A DNA stretch of 64,000 bases from Acanthosepion lycidas (lineage: Eukaryota; Mollusca; Cephalopoda; Sepiida; Sepiidae). The DNA is taken from contig OZ010587.1 of the NCBI GenBank assembly GCA_963932145.1, positions 106,054,939 through 106,118,938 on the forward strand, in the 5' to 3' direction. How positions within the stretch are numbered: the stretch's first letter is position 1; each line of letters starts with the position of its first letter. The notes under the pieces were generated by a model, which worked only from the letters and a program-made list of their open reading frames with translations, had not been told where the DNA came from and did not search any database. Positions 32,923 to 43,339 of the stretch are shown piece by piece. Position numbers and translations under genes: made by a program.

Positions 32923-33114
32923 TTATTCTTTTCGGTTTTCGAAGTTTTATTAACGTAGTAAAAAAAATTTAAAAATTTATTTAGATCGTTTATTTAATAG
33001 TTTGTTTTGGTCTGGTAAGATAATTAAAGCTATTTTTGTCCAATTATTTAATAGTTTGTTTTGGTATGGAAAGATAATTAAAGTTACTTCTTCGTACAAT
33101 TTTTTTATGATAAT

Positions 33115-33470
33115 ATTTTACATCGCTACACAAAAACTTTCATGTTTCGGAACTATAATATTCCATCAATCGGGCGATGATAGATAGGTTGTGATGAAAA
33201 TTATTTATTTGGGAAACTAGAACACAAATTATTACCTCGTTTGACAGGTAAAAAGGAAGTGGAAAACCTAATTTCAATATTAGAACTTAAAATGATTTCA
33301 ACATTAAAATTAAAATTATTCTCTCCTCCTTTTTAACATTCAAATGAGGTAATGATTTATTTCTAGTTTCCTAAATAAATCATTTTAACCATAAGTGATT
33401 TATGATCTCCTGATGATGGAACATTATAGTTTCGAAACATGAAAGTTTTTCTGTAGTGATGTAAAATATT
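33115..33470. repeat. Foldback repeat with a hammerhead-like module in each arm
   Basis: The left arm (33,115-33,185) and right arm (33,405-33,470) are inverted copies sharing ACTTTCATGTTTCG, ATAATATTCCATCA and ACATCGCTACA or variants. Minus-strand left arm: stem I CATCGC / GCGATG (33,174-33,179 with 33,121-33,126), a damaged core (CCGATTGA), stem II GGAA-type / TTCC, GAAA, a long stem III starting ACA and ending TGT, then A17. Right arm: perfect CTGATGA at 33,410-33,416, an extra T, stem II GGAAC / GTTTC, GAAA, then TGTA GTGATG. Each arm keeps what the other lost. Confidence 0.7.
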
Positions 33471-33475
33471 ATAAT

Positions 33476-33480
<5 letters not shown>

Positions 33481-33555
<75 letters not shown>
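33481..33555. repeat. (CA)n and (TA)n tracts
   Basis: CA dinucleotides to about 33,517 and TA to 33,554. The TA tract is the insertion point of the next element. Confidence 0.95.
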
Positions 33556-33558
<3 letters not shown>

Positions 33559-33917
33559 CGTGTCCCTAAAGTTCGTGTGCACTAAAAAATTTATAACTTT
33601 ATTTGTATTTGCGATAGAAATAATCTGTAAAAAATGTTATAATGTTTAATGTACCTAGTTTTAAGTATAGCTAAAATAACTAATGTGATTTTAGGCATTA
33701 CTGTAAATCAGTTGGAAAATGTTTTCCGTGAACTGCAAAATCGTATTATTCTTTGGATTGCTAATGATGAAGGACATGTGGAAACTTAAATAAAATTTCA
33801 ATAAAATCTTAAAATATATAGATTTACTTCTTTCTAATCCTTTTTACAAATTATTTCTATCGCAAATACAAATAAAGGTATAAATTTTTTAAATTGCCCA
33901 TGAACTTTATGGACACC

Positions 33918-33921
<4 letters not shown>
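33556..33921 (+). mobile_element. Mariner/IS630-type non-autonomous element, copy 1
   Basis: Ends CAGCGTGTCCCTAAAGTTCG and the complement of the right end CAGGGTGTCCATAAAGTTCA, in a TATA context. The interior on the plus strand retains VNQLENVFRELQNRIILWIA followed by NDEGHVET and a stop, which is the extreme C-terminus of a DDE_3/mariner-type transposase. It is 366 bp long, an internal deletion derivative. Copy 2 (minus) is at 47.83-48.18 kb and also sits in a (TA)n tract. Confidence 0.85.
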
Positions 33922-34004
<83 letters not shown>

Positions 34005-34005
34005 T
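33922..34005. repeat. (TA)n then (GA)n tract
   Basis: TA to about 33,980, then GA to about 34,002. Confidence 0.95.
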
Positions 34006-34429
34006 AGGTCCAAAGATAGATATAAACATTGGCAATTTCATTAATCTAGTGAGGCAGAATAATAAACAGGAAGATACGAAATTAGAAAGATTTTGAGAGA
34101 AATGAGAAGTAATGGAGAAACTGACTGACATCGATGTGATACACTGAGATTGGTTATCAGAGAGATAGGGAAATTGTGGATAACGACCAGAGCTTGGGAA
34201 TATTCTTCATCTCTTTATATTAACAAGCGCTTATCTACCTTGAAAGCTGACTTCAATTTTCATTAATTTATCGTATTCAGCTCCGGTGCAGCCAATAAAT
34301 ATCTGAATTTAGATAAAGATTAGCTTAGGATATAGAATTCTACATCAAGCACATCTGGGCAAATCAAAAGCATGAGGACCGTGCAAATTTTTCTATGTGT
34401 GATCATGTGTTTAGGGGAACTCATATAGA
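34006..34429. other. Unassigned
   Basis: Nothing recognised. Confidence 0.4.
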
Positions 34430-34800
34430 GGGGAATAGTCTGTGTGATTTTACGAGAAAAGTAACGGGACTATCACAAAAAATTTGCTTCAATTCCAAAC
34501 AACAAACTATATGATTCCCCATTCTAAGTAACCCCCCCCTCGAGTTTAATACACTTTTTCATCCTTCTTTGCCACGTTTCTATGCACTGCTGAAAAAGAT
34601 TCTTCTTGGATGTCCCTCAGCTCCGTTGTTATAGCAATCTTGATGGGCTTCAAAACGGGTCGCTTTGGTGATCCTGGATGCTCAAGGTGTTGGGAGCAGA
34701 TACATTGTTATGGTGAAGCAACCACGATTTGTCCTGTCACAACTCTCGACTCTTCTCTCGCACTGAGCGAAGAAAACAGTTATATACTGCCAAGATATCA
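34430..34800 (-). pseudogene. Mariner transposase C-terminal half, decayed
   Basis: Minus-strand phrases in order are VREKSRELW then DKSWLLHHNNVSAPNTLSI (around 34,690-34,770; intact mariners have HHDNAPAH, so the catalytic D is N here), then TTELRDIQEESFQQCIETWQ (about 34,555-34,630), RRMKKCIKLEGG, and PVTFLVKSHR (about 34,440-34,470). Several frameshifts are present. Confidence 0.75.
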
Positions 34801-34829
34801 CGATAGATGATAACATAACCATCATCCAC

Positions 34830-35390
34830 GCAGTGCTCACACAGCAGACACTGTCCTGTTACTTTTCAGACAGACTTCGTATGTTGATCTTTATTTTGGG
34901 GGATTTATATAGCTTTTCGAAATTGTCTGATATCTTGAAGTATAAAAGAACAATTTTACGATGTTTACGGAAGCACAATTCACTTGAGCTGAATTTAAAC
35001 ATTTCTGCAAACATCACACTATTGAACGCATAATTATACTAACATTTAATCCAAGGTCGAATAGTCAACCAGAAAGATTTATGGACAGATGTAAAAGTGC
35101 TTTTAAAAAAGCAGAAAGAGTGGAAATTGAAGAACAAACACCCCAGAGGTTTGTTAAGTTCATATAGACAAACTCCTAACTCAAATGCCAAAATGGAAAG
35201 ATCATCAGAAGAATTCCCGTTCAGAAGAAGGATCACAATAATTTTTGTTCAAATTATGCCAGAAGAATCGAATAATTCACTATGTAAGATAAGATCTTTT
35301 TGAACTGGCGAAGTTCGCTTGCATAGGGATAGAAAATAAATAGCAGAAGCATGGTGGAAATACATAAACAACTATAAGATCTTTATTGAT
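34830..35390. other. Unassigned sequence with overlapping short frames
   Basis: Frames of 65-68 codons exist on both strands (34,833-35,033 plus; 35,039-35,236 minus; 35,097-35,303 plus) without recognised motifs. Confidence 0.35.
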
Positions 35391-35394
35391 CAGT

Positions 35395-35930
35395 GGAAAA
35401 GCGACTGAAGCCGAGATGCCAGGTCAGAACCGATAACTATGCAGATTATTCTTTGTACTTTATTAAGAACCTCTAAACAAATATCAGGGTCACTAGACCA
35501 GATGTGACAGCAATATTCAATGCATAGACAACGTTGCCTCCCTCTGTCTTTTCTAAAAATACCTTCACGGTAACTGCTACGACGAGCTACTTTCGCTAGT
35601 TCCCAAAATGCATGAATTTAAACGTGCTACTAGGTTCACATCTCAGTCATACCATTTCATTGTCGAAAGTGTTAAATTTAGTTGTCTCTTCTACTCCAAT
35701 AGCTTCATGTCTCGCACTTCCTGTCTGGGGAATACCCTTTCTCTTATTTGCTTCCCTGTTAGCTATAATCTCCAATTATTCAAATATAATGTCAATCGAT
35801 ATCTTCAGACGCCTTGATCTATTTCCCGACCTTCTCTTCAGCCTTTCCTCTTTCACGACTCTTTACTCCTTTTCACACTCTTTGTAACCCCTTGCGTGCT
35901 AGTGGCAATCTCGCCTTGCTTGAGTTGAAA
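35395..35930 (+). pseudogene. LINE post-RT C-terminal region (CR1/Jockey-like)
   Basis: Plus-strand phrases across frames are a decayed SGSLDQM-like stretch, then NVASLCLF, KYLHGNCYDELLSLVP, KMHEFKRATRFTSQSYHFIV (about 35,605-35,665), FYSNSFMSRTSCLGNTL and SYNLQLFKYNVNRYLQTP. This is the conserved region after the RT in many LINE ORF2 proteins (DVASLCLFYKY..G.CS.EL..LVP). Stops and frameshifts interrupt it. The last 40 bp before 35,950 end in an A-run. Confidence 0.75.
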
Positions 35931-36179
35931 AGGTGAAAAAAAAAAAAGAAAAGAATCTGGCAAGAAAAACTAACACGACGCAGTGAATCAACTTTCTCAG
36001 CAGAAGACCTAGCAATGAGTGACTCTCCTGGTGGTTAGCATCAGCCATACTGATTGAAAGTAAAAAAGAAATGCCAAAACTGGTGACCCTGAAACTGATA
36101 GTATAGATCCTGCAAAAAGCAGTCGTTAAAAGGCGACAAGTCTTGCTATCATTGATAGTTCAGTTGGGTTTACCAAATA

Positions 36180-36465
36180 TATCGGTGCGGACTTAGTAGT
36201 ACTTACCGGAGGTAAGTTAGTTGTGTAGTATGCGTGATACACACTTAGGCGATCACGTATCTTTCGATACATCACTGACGAGGCAGATTTATTTCTGCAG
36301 TAAGTCGCCATTTCTTTCTGCGGTAGACCAGTTGCCATCCAAGGCTATAGAACCCGGTCTGTCTTGCTATTTAGCCATAGCTGAGGGGAAGAATAAGAGG
36401 ATTCATACCTTTTCAAAGGGTATTAGCACGTATGTGGATTTCATGGATTTGACTGGAATTCGAAC
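36180..36465 (-). repeat. tRNA-derived SINE A, longest inverted copy
   Basis: TGCGTGATACACACTTAGGC, GATCACGTATCTTTCGATAC, GTTGCCATCCAAGGCTATAG and GACTGGAATTCGAAC pair with the 62.4-62.66 kb copy in reverse order. Together the two copies define a SINE of about 270 bp. Confidence 0.8.
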
Positions 36466-36599
36466 ATTAAAAAAATCAAAATCAAAACCGTTAGACAGAA
36501 GTCAAAACAGTTGTAAATCAAGGTTATATTTTTATGAAAAGATAACTTTAAAAAAGTGCCTTCTCTTCGACCCTGAAAGGGAAAGGTAGTGAATATTAA

Positions 36600-37365
36600 A
36601 AAAACAGTCTTTCCTTATGTCTAGCACGTGATGTTGAAATAATTTGTGTTTTTTCTACGTACCAGGGAAACATTTTCTCTTCACAACGTTTAACGCCAAA
36701 ATTGTACAGAGCGGGCGTCACTGACCGGCCATTAAGCAACCCATGCTAATTAGGGAGTAGAAAGAAATGCAAACCCATAAAAGTGAGAACTGGCTGTTAT
36801 AACAGAGTCTAACACTTTCGCCCCAGTCCCTCAACCTGCGACGTCTTACACTCTGGGTTGAGGTGTCTACTCGGTCCTAACCGAACTTAAGGGAGTGGCC
36901 GTAGGTCCCCTGAGCATCCGTAGATCATTCGACCGGTCCGCTGGTTTAATCCTGCCTCCTGACCATGTTGTTTGGTTTGATGCAGAAAGCAGAAGTGATG
37001 TTCATCCATTCAAGGTCGAATGAAGATGTAGACACGGCTGTAGAGTCTGTGCTAAGAAATTTAGAATGCACCAAAAATATATATATATATATCTGCAGAA
37101 AGCCGGACAAACAACTATTCAATGATTGAATTGTTAATGTCTTTTATATAGCAGAAAAGAATAGTATAGAAAAGAAACGAGTTACAGAAAAGAAAATTAT
37201 TTGACGTAAAAACTCATACACTAGATTCTGGGGAGAAAGAGAGAGAGAGAGAGAGATACAGACAGACAGAGACAAAGAGAGAGGGAGTGGGTTGTGATTA
37301 GCTTGTTAAATCGTCTCAGAACGATATACGACTCTTGCGATGGAGAGATAAAGATTTCTGTGTGC
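36600..37365. other. Unassigned sequence
   Basis: No frame or repeat recognised apart from a short (GA)n run at 37,238-37,285. The 36.8-36.95 kb part is more GC-rich than its surroundings. Confidence 0.35.
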
Positions 37366-37368
37366 GGC

Positions 37369-37644
37369 CTAAAGTTTATAGTTGTGTTCCTCCTCGGCAG
37401 TAGTAACCGTAGTAGTAATCTTTGTGGTAGCAGAAGCAGCGGTACTTATATCAACAATAGATGTTAGCTGGGGTTTTGTTCCAATCTCTGACGTCATTTT
37501 CTTACTTCTTCGAGCCTCTAAATCAACTCTGCTCACTTTCAATCTCTGACATTTCTTCACCCAGCTCGGAGACAGACGAGCAGAAACCAAATACTTTTTT
37601 TTCAGCATAACTACGCGTTTATATAGATAAACCTGGCTAATCAT
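37369..37644 (-). other. Unassigned 91-codon open frame
   Basis: The frame starts MISQVYLYKRVVMLKKKYLV and ends in TTVTTAEEEHNYKL. It has basic and Thr/Ala-rich sections, is not made of simple repeats, and has no family motif that I recognise. It could be an exon of a host gene or chance. Low confidence. Confidence 0.2.
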
Positions 37645-38044
37645 AAACGACTCTTAGCCCTACCACTTCGCACGCGATTATCACAGGTTCTGGCTACTTT
37701 CAACCGCAATCATGTGAATTCCAAAGTTCCTCATAGCTTACTAAGTTCTATTTATAATTTTAACCGATAAAAATTATTTCGCTATTTCCATTGTCTTTGT
37801 AATGACTCAATTCCAATGGCCTGGATCAGATTTCCCATCAGTAAACAAAAATGCTCTGACCTAATTTCGCTACTCAGATCCACTCCGATTTCAATAATAA
37901 AATAATAAAAAAACTCGTGCGTGTGTGTGTATGTGTGTGTGTTTTTTCCCCAACACTTTTCTCCGTCACAAGATGCGTACTGATTTCATCAACGTCTCAT
38001 TTTCAAGTTTGTGAAAGACCCATTCATAAGTTAGCAGGAAAAGT

Positions 38045-38900
38045 TATCGCTTCTGTAGTGTTTTGACAGAGGACGGTAAGTGCGACGCCGAGATCCGAAA
38101 ACTGATTGTGATGGTCAAAGAAGCATTCCAAAATCTAGACATTACAAGACAGGAGGATTTCTTTGGTAACAAAGAAAATAGTATTGAGATGCTACGTGAC
38201 GTCTATCCTCCTTTACGACGGCGAATGTTGGACGGTCTCGTCAAAGATGAAGAGGCAACGGAGGTATGGTTCTACAGAAGGATGCTAAGGATATCATGGA
38301 CCGAGCGTGTGAGCAGCGATGAAATTTTGGAGAGGATGCAAACAAGGAAGAAGCTTATACTTAACATCAGGAAGAGGCAGCTGAAATTTCTAGGACACAT
38401 AATGGGAAAGGAGGGCTTGGAGAATCTGATACTCACAGGTCGAATAGAGGGAAAGAGGGACAAGGGAAAGTGACGCATAATATACGTGGCGGGCTTAAGC
38501 AAGTGGATGAGAGAAAATAGTTTTGAGCTGCTACGTGTCATCTGCCCTCCTTTACGACAGCGAATGTTGGACGGTCTCCTCAAAGATGAAGAAGAGTCTA
38601 AAAGCAACGGAGGTATGGTTCTACTGACGGGTCGAATAGAGGGAAAGAGAGACAAGGGAAGGCGATGCATGACATACCTGACGCGCTTGAGCAGATGGAT
38701 GACAGAAAATAACCCGAGGAAAGTAACAAAGGGACAAAACATATTGAGAGCTACAAGGGATTGGGGAGAGTGGAGGGCCATGATCGCCTACGTCCTGAAG
38801 GACACAGCACATAAAGAGAAAAAGTGTATAACCCCAATTAAAGGGCGGCAACTAGGCCTGGACTATATTGAGGGATTAGCGGAGAGAAAAAGGACATAAT
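38045..38900 (+). pseudogene. RTE-like LINE C-terminal tail, two partial copies in tandem
   Basis: The first open frame (38,063-38,473) reads MTEDGKCDAEIRKLIVMVKE, then VWFYRRMLRISWTERVSSDE, KLILNIRKRQLKFLGHIM, and LENLILTGRIEGKRDKGK. A second piece repeats LLRVICPPLRQRMLDGLL, LLTGRIEGKRDKGRRCMTYL and LRATRDWGEWRAMIAYVLKD, the usual end of these proteins. VYPPLRRRMLDGLVKDEE and VICPPLRQRMLDGLLKDEE are the same segment, so a unit of about 340 bp has been duplicated with an internal deletion in the second copy. Related scraps are at 3.0, 43.4, 44.3, 61.7 and 63.1 kb. Confidence 0.85.
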
Positions 38901-39060
38901 ATCTGGGTAGCAAAAACATAAGACACTACCGGTCTCGCTAACTCTCTGAATTCACGCCACTCGCACAGGGCCTCACAAGTAAAGGATCAAATATAGGTTC
39001 TATATGACCACTGAAATTTACGATGAGCCTCAAGCAACCGGAAGTGATCATGAACATTGA
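38901..39060. other. Unassigned
   Basis: No feature recognised. Confidence 0.4.
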
Positions 39061-39075
39061 TCACGAAACAAATTA

Positions 39076-39120
39076 CTGCCTGATGATGGAGACATGGTCT
39101 TCGAAAGTACTTGCTTAATT
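39076..39120 (+). ncRNA. Hammerhead-like motif, weak stem I
   Basis: CTGATGA (39,080-39,086), an extra T, stem II GGAGAC / GTCTTC (6 bp, loop ATG), GAAA, then self-complementary AGTACT followed by T. Stem I is only GC/GC next to the core with further AATT/AATT pairing after a bulge. It is probably a relic. It lies 230 bp from the inverted PLE-like coding fragments. Confidence 0.4.
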
Positions 39121-39301
39121 TAAAAAATATACACTAGAAACATCTGACAAGAGTTTTATAAATGAGGATCACATCATTCAATGAATTAACAGTATTTTAA
39201 TGAATACATTATGTTCTACTAGCGAAGTGATTTCACTATTAATCGCATTAATATTGCTGATTGATTCTATGTATGATTATTTCTTTATATATAAAATATA
39301 T

Positions 39302-39336
<35 letters not shown>

Positions 39337-39349
39337 GGCACCAATTTTT

Positions 39350-39669
39350 TATTGAAGCATGTTTCATTAAATAATATAGACAAGTTTTGTCTATTTATTT
39401 CAAGTAAGTTCCTTTCATATTGTCTGATAAGCTTAATCGCATTATCCTTGAAAGAGGAAAGGAAATCACCATATTGATACATGTTTAAATCTAATCTAAG
39501 CTTTCGGGTTACATAAGCCATTATTAAAGATGACAATTACTTTTCAATATGGTGATTTCCTTTCGTCTTTCAATGATAATGTTATTAAGCTTATCAGACG
39601 ATATGAAAGGAACTTTCTTAAAATAAATAGACAAAATTTGTCTATATTATTTAATGAAACATGAATTAA

Positions 39670-39670
<1 letters not shown>
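39350..39670. repeat. Inverted pair of a coding fragment (possible Penelope-like element)
   Basis: Both arms encode the same peptide. The minus strand (39,352-39,480) reads QYGDFLSSFKDNAIKLIRQY then ERNLLEINRQNLSILFNETC and FNKKLVPKY. The plus strand (39,545-39,668) reads QYGDFLSSFNDNVIKLIRRY then ERNFLKINRQNLSILFNETW. The arms are about 125 bp and separated by about 65 bp. The phrase F-ETC-NKKLVPKYI resembles the region before the RT of Penelope-like elements, but that assignment is tentative. Confidence 0.55.

Positions 39671-39671
<1 letters not shown>

Positions 39672-39731
<60 letters not shown>
39672..39731. repeat. (TA)n tract
   Basis: Uninterrupted TA dinucleotides. Confidence 0.95.
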
Positions 39732-39732
<1 letters not shown>

Positions 39733-39743
39733 GTTTATTTCAT

Positions 39744-39962
39744 AAATTATTCAGATGAAGCATTTTTCAGTGTCGCAGGTTCTCGTTGTCGTTGCACCTG
39801 TCCTGCAATTTGCTGTTGAAGATCAGCCAGAGTTTGGCTTTTCCACAAAAGGGAAAAAAATGTAGTTAAGAGCCAAGTCACATCTTTCTCTCTTCTCAAA
39901 TCGCGAGCTGTTTGTCCCAATGAAGTAAGCACATAAAACTTCATTAGACGCACCGAGGTCAC
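39744..39962 (-). other. Unassigned 71-codon open frame
   Basis: Reads MTSVRLMKFYVLTSLGQTAR and continues to ATLKNASSE before a stop. It is not repetitive and no motif is recognised. It could be an exon or a transposon piece. Confidence 0.2.
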
Positions 39963-39992
39963 GAGTTAAAAATTTAAAAAACATTTAAAAAT

Positions 39993-40472
39993 TACCCTAA
40001 TTCACCATGTATAGTACACATTTTTTCTAAAAAATAATGAGCAAAATTAGAGGTGCGTATTATGCACATCTACAAAAAAATCTTTCAAAAATTGCCGTTT
40101 CATAGGTTCAGTTGCGAAATGACTACTCACCACAAACATCTGACAATTTGACCCTAACATTCGGCGATTACAACCCCATAAGGATGTCATAAAAGATCAT
40201 ATGTACCTAACAATACTTACAAATATAAAATAAAATAAGAATTATCATAAAACTAAATTAGAATAATATTTTTCTATGTTTAAAACCAGTTTAAATAAGA
40301 CTAGGAAACGCTGGCCGTAATGAAATTGGAGAGGTACAATTTATAGGGTCGGATTACTAAACAAGGGATTGCGTATTATGCATAAGCAGAAGCATTTTCA
40401 CACACTTACAGCAAAATTTTAGGGGTGCGTATTATGTATGAAGGCGTATTATACATGGGGAATTACGGTAAT
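39993..40472. mobile_element. Non-autonomous DNA transposon with terminal inverted repeats
   Basis: The left end TACCCTAATTCACCATGTAT and the reverse complement of the right end TACCGTAATTCCCCATGTAT match. The symmetry continues through TAGAGGTGCGTATTATGCA and its partner with GGGGTGCGTATTATGTA. TA is a possible target duplication. No transposase frame is visible in the 480 bp. Superfamily unresolved. Confidence 0.75.
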
Positions 40473-40649
40473 TTAATTTAAAACGCAGTTAAATCTTAAT
40501 TGATATTTCTTTTGTCTTTTGCTGATTAAAAATATTTCCTTTTCGATTAGGATTTTTTCAATTCTCGAAACTCTTTAAACATTTATTTTTAACGAATTTC
40601 TAAAGGTCCTTCCTTTATGTCCTTGACATTTTCAATGATTTTTCTCTTA

Positions 40650-40945
40650 CGTCGAAACATAAAGCACACTGTACATGACTCGGTATGGCCGTAAAGCCTC
40701 ATATCGCAGCGAATATTTGAAGTTGGTCACTTCGACATCGTGTAATGCATAACCACTTTGTCTCACTACAACAGTTACGACTGAATAATGAGTTCGATCC
40801 TCACTGGTTGCCACATAATTTGGGACTTGTGAGACATCTAACTGGGTCACCTCGACGTGTTGTAATGGCTATCTAGCTTGTCTTTCTAGATCAATTACGA
40901 CTTGAGCATTGTACATCGAGTTAAATCTTCAGTGGGTGCTCCAAA
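40650..40945 (+). repeat. tRNA-derived SINE, dimeric
   Basis: Two related units of about 130 bp: GGTCACTTCGACATCGTGTA, AATGCATAACCACTTTG and TGAGTTCGATCCTCACTGG, then GGTCACCTCGACGTGTTGTA, AATGGCTATCTAGCTTG and CGAGTTAAATCTTCAGTGG. GAGTTCGATCCTC is a good B box in the first unit, and the second is eroded. Confidence 0.6.
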
Positions 40946-41029
40946 ATACACACACAAACACACACACACACACACACATACACATGTATGATGAAAACGA
41001 AAGATGGTCCTCATATATTTCTTATAAAA

Positions 41030-41230
41030 TATAAATATATTAGTACGGCTAAATTTGAGGATTAAAAAGTGAACAAAAAAATATTAGGATCGATGTTATT
41101 ATATATTAGTCTTTTGACTAAACTGAAGCACAAAGAGAAAGATTTTATTCAGGCCTGACGATTGCGTTTAGCATGAAAAAGACTGTCACCTCTGGATATT
41201 GACTTTAATGTCCACTTTTATATATACATA
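41030..41230. other. Unassigned with a small dispersed repeat
   Basis: TTCAGGCCTGACGATTGCGT at about 41,150 with AGACTGTCACC repeats the 8.85 kb motif. Confidence 0.45.
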
Positions 41231-41232
41231 CG

Positions 41233-41264
<32 letters not shown>

Positions 41265-41310
41265 CCCAGATTGCGTTGTGCCTGAAACAGAGTGATACTA
41301 TCTGTGAGGG

Positions 41311-41402
<92 letters not shown>
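41311..41402. repeat. (TA)n tract
   Basis: Long uninterrupted TA tract. A shorter one precedes it at 41,238-41,262. Confidence 0.95.
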
Positions 41403-41403
<1 letters not shown>

Positions 41404-41820
41404 GCACAAATACAATTAAATGCTCAGTTTATCTTCTCGGGACGGAGCTTTGCAGATATGCTATTAAGCGATCAGGGGTTTTTCATAATAAAATTTATTT
41501 ACACAAATTATATATTTCTTAAAAGACATTACTTAATTTTCTCTAAAAATATCTTGACGTCAACATATTTAAATTGTGTCCTTTCTTAAAGCTGACATTG
41601 TACGACGCAATCTAATCTGAAATTATTCGATTATATATTAGATCATTTTTATAGCAGTTCTTGCGTTATGATCAAAATGCAGTAAAATAAAATAAATTGC
41701 TAATATATTGAAAGTTGATATTTATAGTTTATTGAATGTTAAATATATTTGATTTGGCTAAATATTTATTAAGGATTTCGTTATATTTATTTTATCGTTT
41801 TTGGTTTGTGGAAAGTAGGG
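41403..41820. other. Unassigned AT-rich sequence
   Basis: No recognised feature. Confidence 0.4.
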
Positions 41821-41825
41821 ATAAA

Positions 41826-41827
41826 AG

Positions 41828-41890
<63 letters not shown>

Positions 41891-41926
41891 CTGCTCATTA
41901 TCTATCTATCTATACATCTACTGCTC

Positions 41927-41970
<44 letters not shown>

Positions 41971-42006
41971 CTGCACATTATCTATCTATCTATCTATCTA
42001 CTGCAC

Positions 42007-42062
<56 letters not shown>

Positions 42063-42087
42063 CCTATCTATCTATCCCAGTCTGTTC

Positions 42088-42131
<44 letters not shown>

Positions 42132-42132
42132 A
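41826..42132 (+). repeat. (CTAT)n block with ACTGCTCATT spacers
   Basis: CTAT tetranucleotides divided into modules by ACTGCTCATT or ACTGCACATT (four times) and by CCCAGTCTGTTC once. Confidence 0.95.
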
Positions 42133-42370
42133 TTTGTCTGTCTGTGCGTGTGGGGAAGCAAGAATAAGAAGTCGACCATTTTCTTTTGCTGCCAACTAAA
42201 TCTGTTCGCCTAGCGGGCACCTGTCTATATTGAAGAAGCTCTCTCTTCTTACTCGTATCATTATTTTCGAAACTCGCGCTTGCATCGAGAGACGCAGCAG
42301 CAGCAGCAGCAGCAGCAGCTGCAGGAGGAGTGGATGGAAATATGCAGCGAGGAAAACATTCAGCGTCCAT
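42128..42370 (-). other. Unassigned open frame with poly-alanine from (CAG)n
   Basis: An 80-codon frame begins MDAECFPRCIFPSTPP, followed by ten alanines from (CAG)8 at 42,295-42,319, then SLDASASFENNDTSKKRELL. The start and composition would suit a first coding exon, but no splice partner or domain is visible, and the end runs into the CTAT block. Confidence 0.25.
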
Positions 42371-42734
42371 GCACTTATTTCCTCAAATAGATACTTGCGG
42401 TGAATTTTATTTATGGGTTCCAGTTCATAGGTCAGAATTAAAAACGCTGCCTTGCAATTAGAAATCTGTGGAGAAGAGATTCGGGTCCTGTCTTGGACAG
42501 TTCGGGTGGGCGGAGAAGTTTGGTAATCTTGAGAACATACAAAGAATTATCTTACGTCTTTATTCTATTCACGCCATTTTCGTCGATGAATCCTCGTCGA
42601 AGATTGCTTTTCTTCATCTTATGCTTCGCAATCTTGATACTGCGCAGCCATTCCTTGCATTTTCTTGATTCTGTTTATCCCATCCGTTGGGACTTCTGTA
42701 ACCATCCATTAATAACTTGGGGGGGGGGGGTTTG

Positions 42735-42930
42735 AACATCTACGTAACAATATGTAATAATACGTATTAATTTACTTCAGCTGTTCTACGTAAAAATATA
42801 ATCATAAACATTAATTTATTTAAGCTTTTCTACATAAAAATATGTAATAATACTAATTAATTTATTTAAGCCTTTTTCGGCAAAAATATGTAATAATACA
42901 TATTAATTTATTTAATTTGTTTCAGGTAAA
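42735..42930 (+). repeat. 45-bp minisatellite, four copies
   Basis: ATTAATTTATTTAAG or a variant starts at 42,766, 42,810, 42,856 and 42,900, with AAAAATATGTAATAATAC between them. Confidence 0.85.
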
Positions 42931-43339
42931 ATAAGCATAAGTAAATGATATAAATAACGATGTTTATCATTTCATAAAAATTCTAAGAAATTTCAATAAT
43001 TATTTTGAATGTAGTTTTTACTTAGGATCCTTTAAGATGGTCGCCATCTTGGTTGATCTTGTTTTCAAAACGAGACTCTAACTGCTTTAGTCCATTCCAT
43101 AGTTATTCCTTCGTTAGTACAGTGGTGTATTTGAATTTTATTCAAAACTTTTTTCCCCTAAGATTTAGCAATGTCCATTCAAATTTTCTTGTTCATTTAT
43201 TTGTGAATACGTCCGTCAAATAACCACAAGAAGTATCTGGTTTCAGTAACATTTGTGTGAATTACAAGCAGTTTTATATTATTAGGCCTGGGAAATTATC
43301 CCGTACTACTCATGGAGGAGTTTTTATTTTTCTAGTCTT
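42931..43339. other. Unassigned, with a YY1-like palindrome
   Basis: At 43,034-43,050 AAGATGGTCGCCATCTT is a perfect 7-bp inverted repeat around TCG. Its minus reading AAGATGGCGACC fits a YY1-type site. No gene is recognised next to it. Confidence 0.3.
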
